The notes under the pieces are model-generated. The model was not told where the DNA came from. It saw only the letters and a list, made by a program, of their open reading frames with translations, and did not search any database. 64,000 nucleotides of DNA from positions 310,001 through 374,000 of the forward strand of contig NZ_CP014162.1 of assembly GCF_001543205.1 (NCBI RefSeq), given 5' to 3'. Shown here piece by piece: positions 1-8,258 of the stretch. Source of the stretch: Aerococcus urinaeequi (GTDB lineage: Bacteria; Bacillota; Bacilli; Lactobacillales; Aerococcaceae). The position numbers and the translations under genes are program-made. Numbering within the stretch: position 1 is the first letter of the stretch; each line of letters begins with the position of its first letter.

Positions 1-1
1 A

Positions 2-679
2 ATGTTAGTAGAAGATGATTTAGTGATTGCCCAAAGTTTGGCCACCGCCTTAAATAAGTGGCAATATGAAACTATCATTACAGAAAATTTCGAAGATATC
101 CTTGGTGAATTCAAACGCCATAACCCACAATTAATTTTAATGGATTTGAACTTGCCTAATTATAATGGCTATTTTTGGACCCAGGAAATTCGCAAGCTTT
201 CCCAAGTACCCATTATTTTTATTTCCTCAGTTGGCGAACCGGTTGATATGGTGATGGCGATTCAAATGGGCGCTGATGATTATATTACAAAACCAATCGA
301 TATGCAGGTTACAGTAAGTAAGATTCAAGCTTTGCTTAGAAGAACCTATACCTTTTCTATGGAAGTAGATACCAATACTTATCAACTTGTGGGGGCAATA
401 CTTGATACCAATAAAGCTAAAGTTACTTTCAACCAGTCTGAAGTTAGCCTCACCTTTACCGAACTACAAATTCTTCTGGTCCTATTTCAAGCCAAGGGGG
501 ACTATGTAGCCCGTGAGAAGATTTTAGATTTCTGCTGGCAAAATGATCAATTTATTGACGACAATACTTTAGCTGTAAATATGACTCGGATTCGCAAAAA
601 ATTGCGGCAAATTGGCTTAGATAATTTTATTCAAACAAAGAAAAACTACGGTTACCGCATCAAAGTAGAACCATCTTAA
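2..679 (+). CDS. bceR: BceR-type response regulator, 5' end cut by window
   Basis: OmpR/PhoB-family response regulator that would switch on the downstream ABC transporter when the partner kinase senses a cell-wall-active peptide. The receiver domain has the acidic pair near residue 5, the phospho-acceptor Asp at about residue 48 (LILMDLNLP) and the conserved Lys at about 97 (YITKP). A winged-helix DNA-binding domain fills residues 125-222. The frame is open to the window edge and the usual first few residues before LVEDD are missing, so the true start lies just upstream. It is followed 53 nt later by the kinase gene. The BceR assignment rests on the whole RR-HK-ABC-permease arrangement and on the operator at 1670-1691. 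Confidence 0.9.
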   Translation: MLVEDDLVIAQSLATALNKWQYETIITENFEDILGEFKRHNPQLILMDLNLPNYNGYFWTQEIRKLSQVPIIFISSVGEPVDMVMAIQMGADDYITKPIDMQVTVSKIQALLRRTYTFSMEVDTNTYQLVGAILDTNKAKVTFNQSEVSLTFTELQILLVLFQAKGDYVAREKILDFCWQNDQFIDDNTLAVNMTRIRKKLRQIGLDNFIQTKKNYGYRIKVEPS

Positions 680-732
680 AAGCCTAATATTTAATCAATA
701 ATAACAGATAAGAAAAGAGAGGTAACCTATAA

Positions 733-1650
733 ATGAAACAATTGATTCAGCGGTTTATCCGCCAGGAAGGCATGACCCTACTCTTTTTGTCCATCATCTT
801 CGCTACTATCATACTGATATTTTTTTTGTTTGACTTATCTAAGTCAGCATTAGAATTATTACTATGGTTACTCTTCATTATCAGTATCATTTATTTTACG
901 GGTCGCATGATATATCAAAAGGAACAGAGAAATTTACTAGCTGAGAATGAAGCTTTAAAAACGCAAATAAATACGAATAAGAATAATGCACTCCAACAAC
1001 AAGCTGATACGGAGGAATACTTTTTAATGTGGGTGCATCAAATGAAGACCCCTATTACCGCTAGCCAACTTGTCCTCGACCAATCAAGTGAGCAAAGCGC
1101 CAATTACTTAAAACAAAATATGGTAGAGATCGAAAACTATACCAATATGGCATTGCATTATTTACGACTAGTCAATCCCGACCGTGACCTGACATTTACA
1201 AAAGTCTCACTAGACGCAATCATCCGGCCTTTAATCAAGAAATACCGTGGACAATTTATTCACCAACAAGTGAAATTACATTATGAAACCATTAACGAAT
1301 CGATTGTAACTGAAGCTAATTTGACTAGTTTAATGATCGAACAGATTTTAAATAATGCCTTAAAATATACGCATAATGGTGATATTTGGATTCAATTTGA
1401 CGCCCAAAATATGCTGTTAACAATTAAAGATAATGGCAAAGGGATTCGGGAAAGTGACCTGCCAAAGATATTTGACAAGGGTTTTTCGGGCTTTAATGGT
1501 CAGTTGAATGAAAAATCATCCGGTATCGGTTTATATTTGGTTAAAACAATTGCCACACGGCTAAACCAGCGCGTCACTGTCACTTCCACTGTGAATGAAG
1601 GCACAACTTTTACCATCTATTTACACCAACGTACCCTCTCTATTTATTAA
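733..1650 (+). CDS. bceS: BceS-type intramembrane-sensing histidine kinase
   Basis: Short sensor kinase of 305 aa with two membrane helices (about residues 15-34 and 40-58) and almost no extracellular loop, as in intramembrane-sensing kinases that work together with a BceAB transporter. The DHp domain carries the phospho-acceptor His102 in the motif WVHQMKTPI typical of this subfamily. The ATPase domain shows the N box (ILNNALKYT), G1 (DNGKGI) and G2 (GIGLYL) motifs. RBS AAGAGAGG precedes the ATG. It is probably co-transcribed with the regulator upstream. The likely ligand is a peptide antibiotic such as bacitracin or a lantibiotic, but the sequence cannot say which. Confidence 0.92.
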   Translation: MKQLIQRFIRQEGMTLLFLSIIFATIILIFFLFDLSKSALELLLWLLFIISIIYFTGRMIYQKEQRNLLAENEALKTQINTNKNNALQQQADTEEYFLMWVHQMKTPITASQLVLDQSSEQSANYLKQNMVEIENYTNMALHYLRLVNPDRDLTFTKVSLDAIIRPLIKKYRGQFIHQQVKLHYETINESIVTEANLTSLMIEQILNNALKYTHNGDIWIQFDAQNMLLTIKDNGKGIRESDLPKIFDKGFSGFNGQLNEKSSGIGLYLVKTIATRLNQRVTVTSTVNEGTTFTIYLHQRTLSIY

Positions 1651-1669
1651 AAAATACCTTTATTGAATG

Positions 1670-1691
1670 AACCTTACAATTTTGTAAGGTT
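1670..1691 (+). promoter_or_regulatory. BceR-type operator upstream of bceAB
   Basis: Perfect 10-bp inverted repeat with a 2-nt centre. It contains TTACA-ATTT-TGTAA (1674-1687), which fits the TNACA-N4-TGTAA operator described for BceR-like regulators. A half-site CTTTGTAAG follows at 1701-1709. AT-rich -10 candidates (CATAAT, TATAAC) lie at 1742-1752 without a good -35, as expected for an activator-dependent promoter. It is placed about 100 nt before the ABC ATPase start. Confidence 0.8.
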
Positions 1692-1789
1692 TCTTTCTTG
1701 CTTTGTAAGAATAGATAAATGTAGTCATGGCTTATCTTCGGCATAATATAACTATAAACAAGATCGTCACATGACAAGGAGGAAATCAC

Positions 1790-2539
1790 ATGTTACTAGA
1801 TGTAGCAAACATTAAAAAAGTATATAAAACAAAGGGGAATGAAACAACTGCCCTACAAAACATCGACTTTGCCGTGAATGAAGGTGAATATGTCGCAATC
1901 ATGGGGGAATCTGGTTCAGGTAAATCGACCCTATTAAACATCATTGCCACTTTTGATAAAGCCACTGAAGGTAAAGTAAACTTAGCTGGCCAAGACCTAG
2001 CAACCATTAAAAGTAAGGAAATTGCCCAGTTTCGTCGGGAAAAATTGGGTTTCGTTTTCCAAGATTTTAACGTATTAGATACTTTCTCAAATAAAGACAA
2101 TATCTTACTACCATTGGTCTTATCCAATGTACCCGTAGGTGAAATGGAAAAACGCCTAGAAAAAATTGCTCAACCACTTGGTATCACTAATTTATTAGAT
2201 AAATTCCCATACGAAATTTCTGGTGGACAACGGCAACGGGTGGCTATCGCCCGAGCAATCATCACCCAACCCAACTTATTATTAGCGGACGAACCAACGG
2301 GTGCTTTAGATTCTAAATCGTCAGAGCAAATTCTAAATATATTCAAACAAATCCATCAAAGTGGTAACACTATCCTAATGGTTACCCACTCAATCCCCGC
2401 TGCAGCAAGCGCCGGACGGGTACTTTTCATTAAAGATGGGGTTGTCTACCACGAATTATACCGCGGTGAAGCTACTGACCAAGAGATGCGCGAACGGATT
2501 GCAGAAAGTTTAACCATGTTAACGAATCGAGGTGTGTAA
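1790..2539 (+). CDS. bceA: BceA-type ABC transporter ATPase
   Basis: ATPase subunit (249 aa) of a MacB/LolD-class ABC transporter conferring resistance to peptide antibiotics. Walker [10 protein letters not shown] (residues 39-47), signature SGGQRQR and Walker [13 protein letters not shown] followed by the switch His (MVTHS) are all intact. RBS CAAGGAGG sits 8 nt before the ATG. The gene ends within the start region of the permease, indicating translational coupling, and has its own BceR-type operator upstream. Nothing is unusual for the family. Confidence 0.94.
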   Translation: MLLDVANIKKVYKTKGNETTALQNIDFAVNEGEYVAIMGESGSGKSTLLNIIATFDKATEGKVNLAGQDLATIKSKEIAQFRREKLGFVFQDFNVLDTFSNKDNILLPLVLSNVPVGEMEKRLEKIAQPLGITNLLDKFPYEISGGQRQRVAIARAIITQPNLLLADEPTGALDSKSSEQILNIFKQIHQSGNTILMVTHSIPAAASAGRVLFIKDGVVYHELYRGEATDQEMRERIAESLTMLTNRGV

Positions 2540-2540
2540 C

Positions 2541-4556
2541 ATGCGCCTAGGTATGCTAACAAAACTTGCAGTGACAAATATTAAAAAACGTGCCACTGTG
2601 TACTTTCCCTACTTTCTATCCTTTACCTTATTGATGGGTTTGGAATATATTATGGCATCCTTAATGACCAATGATTTTGTTCAAGAGCGCAATGCACAAC
2701 TACCAACAATCATTGCCTTTGCCATTTTCCTATCTACGATTTTAATTACTATCTTTACCATTTATGCCAATAATTTCATTCAAAAACAAAGGCGACTGGA
2801 ATACGGTTTATACACCGTCCTCGGTCTAGAGCGTAAGCATATTTCACTGATGATGTTGATTGAACAATTCATCTTATGGATCACTAGTACTGTCCTAGCC
2901 ACAGGTATCGGTTTTATTTTTGGAAAAATGATCTTCATCATGATCAACAAACTGATGAAAGACACCGGTGCCACCCTAATGGATTATCCATTTTCACTGG
3001 GTGTTGCTGGTTATACAGTTGCTGTCGGTGGTTTAATTATGTTCTTCGTGTATCTGATCAATAATATTCGTCTAAGTCGGATGCAAGCAACAGAATTATT
3101 ACAAGAGAAAAAAGCTGGGGAAAAAGAACCTAAAGCAAATATTCTTGTTCTACTTATTGGTTTAGTGGCAATGGGGGCTGGCTACTACTTTGCCCTAACA
3201 ATCTCAAACGCTATGAGCCAATTGCCACTCCTATTTGGTACAATTCTACTGATTATCATCGGTACTTACTGCCTATTTATCAGTCTTTCAATTCTTGTTT
3301 TAAAAGCCTTACAGAAAAACAAGAAACACTACTATAAGCCAGAAAACTTTTTAATGATTTCTGGCATGTTATACCGGATGCGGGCAAATGCCGTTTCCCT
3401 AGCATCGATCGCCATCCTTTGTACCGGTATCATCGTTACTGTTGGAACAACCCTATCCTTATACATGGGAATGTCATCGATTATTGAAGGTGCAACCCCT
3501 CGTCAATTTGAGTTGACTTATATTGTGTCAGAAAATGGTGAACAGGAAAAACTTACTGAAGAAGATTTTCTGACGGATATGTCTAACTACTTAGGTGAAG
3601 ACATCAACACAAGCTTCGCATCAGGATATGACCTAACCATGATTGGTGCCCGCTTTAATGACGGTGTTTTCCAACCAGAAAGTGGTGAACCAGAATGGCT
3701 CGCTTACTTATTACTCACAACAGTGGATGACTTTAACGAACTGTACGGAGAAGATTACCAACTTGAAGAAAACCAAGCGCTGTATGCTAGTCAAATCAAA
3801 AATGCAAAAGAGTTAGACCAGATCACCCTATTAGCTGATGATGACAACAAACAAGTATTAGACTTACAAGCTATCGATGAAACCTACATGCCAACCAATT
3901 ATGTTGGCGACATTATGTACCTAGTTGTCCCTAATGAAGACGTCCTAAATGAAATCCGCGAAAACTTCTTAATCAGTGTCTATGGTAGTGACGAACCAGT
4001 TAAAGCTGAGCCTAGTCAAAGTCTCTATTTTGATGTAGATGATGAAGCACAAGCCAAAGAAATTGAACAAATGATTGCGGATAACCGTATTGCAGTAACA
4101 ATCGGTAACCATACTTATCGTATCTCTTCAAAACAAAGTATGACTAAAGAACTATACAGCTTAAATGGTGGTTTCTTATTCCTGGGGATGATTGTGGGTA
4201 TCGTACTCATTATCGGTACAATCTTAATGCTTTACTTTAAGCAAATTTCAGAAGGTTATGATGACAAAGAAAAATTCGATATCATGGGCCAAGTTGGACT
4301 ACCAGATAGCTTAATCAAGCAAACTATTCAAAAACAAGTCTTTTGGATATTCGCCCTACCAAGTATCGTAGCAGTTTTAAACGCCGTCATGGCACATAAA
4401 ATTGTCATGTCCCTATTACGAACACTAGGCTTAATCGCCCCTACAACCGTACTTACAGCGTATGGTATTGTGATTGTCGTATTCATCGCAATCTATGCCA
4501 TCTGTTACCTCATTACCTCTAAAATGTACTACGCGATTATTAAGAAAGAAATGTAA
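2541..4556 (+). CDS. bceB: BceB-type ABC transporter permease
   Basis: FtsX-fold permease of about 671 aa. The pattern is TM1, an intracellular stretch, TM2-4, further helices, a large extracellular domain (about residues 315-535) after the eighth helix, then two final TMs. This is the hallmark of BceB proteins, where the big loop takes part in ligand recognition and signalling to the kinase. I chose ATG 2541 because GAGG at 2529-2532 is well spaced for it; a GTG at 2532 would overlap that RBS. It lies directly after the ATPase gene and is followed by a strong terminator. Confidence 0.93.
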   Translation: MRLGMLTKLAVTNIKKRATVYFPYFLSFTLLMGLEYIMASLMTNDFVQERNAQLPTIIAFAIFLSTILITIFTIYANNFIQKQRRLEYGLYTVLGLERKHISLMMLIEQFILWITSTVLATGIGFIFGKMIFIMINKLMKDTGATLMDYPFSLGVAGYTVAVGGLIMFFVYLINNIRLSRMQATELLQEKKAGEKEPKANILVLLIGLVAMGAGYYFALTISNAMSQLPLLFGTILLIIIGTYCLFISLSILVLKALQKNKKHYYKPENFLMISGMLYRMRANAVSLASIAILCTGIIVTVGTTLSLYMGMSSIIEGATPRQFELTYIVSENGEQEKLTEEDFLTDMSNYLGEDINTSFASGYDLTMIGARFNDGVFQPESGEPEWLAYLLLTTVDDFNELYGEDYQLEENQALYASQIKNAKELDQITLLADDDNKQVLDLQAIDETYMPTNYVGDIMYLVVPNEDVLNEIRENFLISVYGSDEPVKAEPSQSLYFDVDDEAQAKEIEQMIADNRIAVTIGNHTYRISSKQSMTKELYSLNGGFLFLGMIVGIVLIIGTILMLYFKQISEGYDDKEKFDIMGQVGLPDSLIKQTIQKQVFWIFALPSIVAVLNAVMAHKIVMSLLRTLGLIAPTTVLTAYGIVIVVFIAIYAICYLITSKMYYAIIKKEM

Positions 4557-4577
4557 ATAACCAGGTCTTAAAAAAAA

Positions 4578-4611
4578 GGTGTTGGCGCCAAAAAGCGCCA
4601 GCATCTTTTTT
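4578..4611 (+). terminator. Rho-independent terminator of the bce module
   Basis: GC-rich hairpin with arms GGTGTTGGCGC and GCGCCAGCATC (two G-U pairs), loop CAAAAA, followed by a run of six T. It begins about 20 nt after the permease stop. Confidence 0.9.
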
Positions 4612-4690
4612 GATTGGATGATGTATATTTAAAATTTAAAAATGTTACTATATTTCTATGGAATATATTTACCATATATGGAGGTAGCTC

Positions 4691-5970
4691 ATGGCTAAAA
4701 AGAAATTTATAGATTATGATATGCGTGACTCGTTTGAATTTCCACTATTTTTATCTGACAAATTATCCTTTGATGAAAATACACAAATAAAGTATATAGA
4801 CCGAAATGATATCTATCCAGCAATGATTAAAAAAACAAATAATGATGTAACACTTTCAATATCCACTGTATTAGAAAAGAAAAGTGGTATACCTGGATAT
4901 TCTACAAGCGATGATATTGTTATTGATCAATCCGATATTGGTCCACTTTATGCCACTACTTGGGATGGTGGTATACAATTTGTATTTCTACAATTTTCAT
5001 TAGATAACCTCACGCATTCAAATTATTATAATACTGCTTCCTATAACGGAGTATCGAATTTTCGAGTAACCGAATACTCGCTATCCTCACAATTTCTTTT
5101 ATCAGAACTAGTCTACTTTGCAGAAATATATTTAGATTATATTCAAGATTGGTTCTCAGTATTTAGCATACTACCTAAAGGTAAACCAGAAGAATCTATA
5201 GTAACAATTAATCGTTTAACCTATAAAGATGTAAATTTTGATTTATAATTATAAGCCGCTCAATAAAAAATGCAAAAAGAAATACTATAGTCACTCAGTT
5301 CAAAACTTCTATTGATCTTTATTTTGAAAAACCTCAGACTAAGGATTTCACCTATGAATTAATATTTCAGCTTAGAAACTTTTTCCATATTATTCTAAAT
5401 AAAGATATAGGTATTCAAAAAGTTATATTGAACAAAGATAAATCACATACTTCTGAAGTATTACTTCCTTTAGATGAACGAGAAAACTGGTATTTCAAGC
5501 AATCATATTTACCAAAATTTCCTAGTAAATCAATGCCACGTTTCGATACTGAATATATTAATATTCAAGAAGATTTTGAAAATATCTTAGAAAGATTTCT
5601 AAATGCTGAAAAACTTCAGGAACTAACTACTAGATACTTAACCACTCAGAAACTCAATATGCCAATCATTTCTGGATTTCTCACACTAACTTCTGGAGTT
5701 GAAAAGTATTTCAATGGAGAAAAGTATTCAAATGGAAAATTTGTCGAAGCTTTTGAAAAGAAACTCAATATGTTATTCAATTCCTCTTGGAAGTCCTATC
5801 CTAAAACTAAACCTATTATTAAAATAATCAAAGATAATAGGGACTATTATATTCATGGAAATAAAGAAGATAAAAAATTAACTGAAACTGAATTAGTTCC
5901 CTATTATTGGGAATTAGTAGAAGCTACAAAACAATATATTGAAAACCAAATTTTAAAAGCTGAAGAATAA
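4691..5970 (+). pseudogene. ApeA-like HEPN anti-phage protein, frameshifted
   Basis: Two reading frames make up one protein of about 426 aa. Frame A (4691-5248, RBS GGAGG) gives a beta-rich N-terminal half ending KDVNFDL. Frame B is open from 5242 and runs to 5970, so the two overlap only in the 7 nt 5242-5248; one base gained or lost there joins them. Joined, the middle region (aromatic WF segment, a QLRNFF helix, ILNKDIGIQKV) and the C-terminal helical domain resemble ApeA-type abortive-infection proteins. The C-terminal segment RDYYIHG is an R-x4-H motif typical of HEPN ribonucleases. A TTG at 5428 could start a separate 180-aa C-terminal protein but has no good RBS. The gene is more AT-rich than its neighbours, which suggests transfer. 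Seen: frames and motif. Inferred: family and loss of function; a sequencing error is possible. Confidence 0.6.
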
Positions 5971-6006
5971 AGAATTAAATCTTCATTCATTTGATTCTAC
6001 ATATGA

Positions 6007-6060
6007 TAAAAACAGCAAAGGAAGATTTTTGTTACAACTATCTTCCCTTGCTGTTTTATT
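6007..6060. terminator. Bidirectional terminator between HEPN gene and ftsY
   Basis: Hairpin with arms AAAACAGCAA-GGAAGA and TCTTCCC-TTGCTGTTTT around a 15-nt loop, with A and T tracts on both sides. It separates convergent genes. Confidence 0.8.
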
Positions 6061-6087
6061 ATTTATAGCATACTGTTGAATATGATC

Positions 6088-7113
6088 TTAAACTTCTACA
6101 ACATCTTTAATCAATTGATAAATAAATTTCTCTGCATCAAATACTTGCAGGTCATCTACTTTTTCACCAAGACCGATAAATTTAACTGGAATATCCATCT
6201 CATAGCGAATCGCAAAGATCACACCACCCTTGGCAGTTCCGTCAAGTTTGGTTAAGACAATACCGTCAATGTCTACAGTCTTATCAAACTCTTTAGCTTG
6301 GACTAAGGCATTTTGTCCTGTTGTTGCGTCGAGTACCAATAATATTTCATGAGGCGAACCAGGTAATTCCCGTGTTAAGATACGCTTCATTTTATCTAAT
6401 TCATTCATTAGATTAATTTTAGTTTGTAAACGTCCAGCTGTATCTACTAATAAGTAGTCGTAGCCACCTTCACGCGCAGTTTTAGCAGCGTCAAAAGCCA
6501 CAGAAGCTGGGTCCCCTTGCGCTTTACCAGTCACAATTGGTACATCAATACGACGTGCCCATTCTTCTAATTGCTCAATCGCACCCGCACGGAAAGTATC
6601 TCCCGCAGCAAGCAAGACTTTTTTACCATCTTGTTTTAATTGGTAAGCCATTTTACCAATGGTAGTCGTTTTGCCGACACCATTCACTCCAACAAATAAA
6701 ACAACTGTTGGACCGTCTGGATTTTCATTGATTTCAACATTCGGCTCGCCACCTTTGTCGTAAATCTCCACCATTTTTTCAATGATGACATCTTTTACTT
6801 GCTCCCCTGAACTAGCACCGCGACGTTGTATTTCCTCACGCACTGCATCAGATAAGGCAAGTGTCATGTCAAAACCAACATCAGAAGAAATGAAAGTTTC
6901 TTCTAAATCATCAAAAAACTCATCATCAACTTGGCGGAAACCAGCAAACAATTCATTCATACGGTCAGAGAAAGAACGACGTGTCTTCTCAACACCCTTA
7001 TCGTACTTTTCAAAGACAATCTGGTCTTGACTAGGCGATTCAGATTGACGCTGTTGCTCAACAATCTCATCCTCACCCGTAAACGCGCGTTTAATACGGT
7101 CAAATAATCCCAT
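6088..7113 (-). CDS. ftsY: Signal recognition particle receptor FtsY
   Basis: SRP receptor GTPase (341 aa) that docks ribosome-SRP complexes at the membrane for co-translational insertion. It has a short acidic N-terminal A region (about residues 1-50), the N domain, then the G domain with GVNGVGKTTT (P loop), DTAGR and TKLDGTAKGG. RBS AAGGAG is 8 nt upstream of the ATG. It is the last gene of the conserved core block; in many Lactobacillales ftsY follows smc, as here with an HAD gene between. Confidence 0.96.
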   Translation of the reverse strand: MGLFDRIKRAFTGEDEIVEQQRQSESPSQDQIVFEKYDKGVEKTRRSFSDRMNELFAGFRQVDDEFFDDLEETFISSDVGFDMTLALSDAVREEIQRRGASSGEQVKDVIIEKMVEIYDKGGEPNVEINENPDGPTVVLFVGVNGVGKTTTIGKMAYQLKQDGKKVLLAAGDTFRAGAIEQLEEWARRIDVPIVTGKAQGDPASVAFDAAKTAREGGYDYLLVDTAGRLQTKINLMNELDKMKRILTRELPGSPHEILLVLDATTGQNALVQAKEFDKTVDIDGIVLTKLDGTAKGGVIFAIRYEMDIPVKFIGLGEKVDDLQVFDAEKFIYQLIKDVVEV

Positions 7114-7341
7114 CGTATCACTCCTTTACTAAAATAAAAATCTCATATGTCATCGTAAAATTATAAGTTAAGGTGTATATTAACTAACTTACTTATATCG
7201 TATCGTAAAAGTAACAATCCTGACTAAAATCAATTTTAAAAACTGGCCCCTGAAAAACTATTAAAATAGATTTCCGAATGTAAGCTGAAGCCTTATAACA
7301 ACTGCTCTTAATGTCAGAACTGCCTATAGTTTATCGTAGCT

Positions 7342-8163
7342 TTAGTCATCTGTTTCAAAGAAAACGAAATGGTCAATTGCTTTAGCAACACCGTCATTTT
7401 CATTCGAGTCTGTGATGTAGTCAGCGAACTCTTTTACATCTGGTCGACCATTTTCCATCACCACAGATGTACCGGCCCACTTAAGCATAGCTAAGTCATT
7501 TTCCTCGTCACCAATTACCATCACTTGGTCTTTAGTTAATTCTAAAATATCAGCTAAATGACTCACACCAGCACCTTTATCAATCCCTTTAGGCATGATT
7601 TCTAATTGGAAAGGATGACTACGCATCACTTCAAAATCTTCAAACACCCAGTTCGGAATTTGATCAATCACACTTATTAAATGATCAGTTTCTGTATTCA
7701 CAACTACTTTAAAAATAGCCGTTTCTGGATCTAAATTGTCCATATCAAATTGTTTAAACGGTAAGAAGTTCATCGTTTCTTGGTAGAGACCCGGATGATT
7801 TTCAGGGAATGGGAATTGGTAAACTGCATCAATTAATACCGCTTCAAGTGGCAATTCTAAAGATGCCATCACGTCATATAACCGTTTAGCATCCGCCATA
7901 GACATGGTCACTTGGCTAGCCACCTTACCAGTCTTATTTTGAACAACTAATCCACCGTTATAAGTAATTGAATAGTGGTCAGCAGTATTGGTACCCAAAG
8001 TATCCAAGAATTTTTGGATCGCTTCAAGTGGGCGCCCAGTACAAATTGCGACATCCACACCGTTATCAATCGCCTTGCGGACCATTGCGCGGTTACCCTC
8101 ACTAATCGTCTTATCATTCCGTAACAAAGTGCCATCTAAATCAATTGCAATTAATTCAATCAT
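7342..8163 (-). CDS. Cof-type HAD-IIB sugar-phosphate phosphatase
   Basis: HAD-superfamily hydrolase (273 aa). Motif I DLDGTLLRND supplies the nucleophile and acid/base Asp pair; motif II is in ICTGRP; motif III is the Lys at MPKGIDKG; motif IV GDEENDLAML binds Mg. The C2B cap domain between motifs II and III places it in the Cof/YidA group, which dephosphorylates sugar phosphates or FMN with broad specificity. It sits between smc and ftsY. The exact substrate cannot be read from the sequence. Confidence 0.88.
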   Translation of the reverse strand: MIELIAIDLDGTLLRNDKTISEGNRAMVRKAIDNGVDVAICTGRPLEAIQKFLDTLGTNTADHYSITYNGGLVVQNKTGKVASQVTMSMADAKRLYDVMASLELPLEAVLIDAVYQFPFPENHPGLYQETMNFLPFKQFDMDNLDPETAIFKVVVNTETDHLISVIDQIPNWVFEDFEVMRSHPFQLEIMPKGIDKGAGVSHLADILELTKDQVMVIGDEENDLAMLKWAGTSVVMENGRPDVKEFADYITDSNENDGVAKAIDHFVFFETDD

Positions 8164-8258
8164 AATATCCTCATATTTCTATTTAATATTTTTTTACTAA
8201 ATTACTTACATTTTGCCACATTTCCCCATGAAAAACGACTAAATCCTCTTTAATTTGA

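Noticed and set aside
5428-5970. Independent 180-aa gene starting at TTG
   Set aside because: No RBS precedes the TTG, and the same frame stays open upstream to 5242 with protein-like sequence that continues the first frame.
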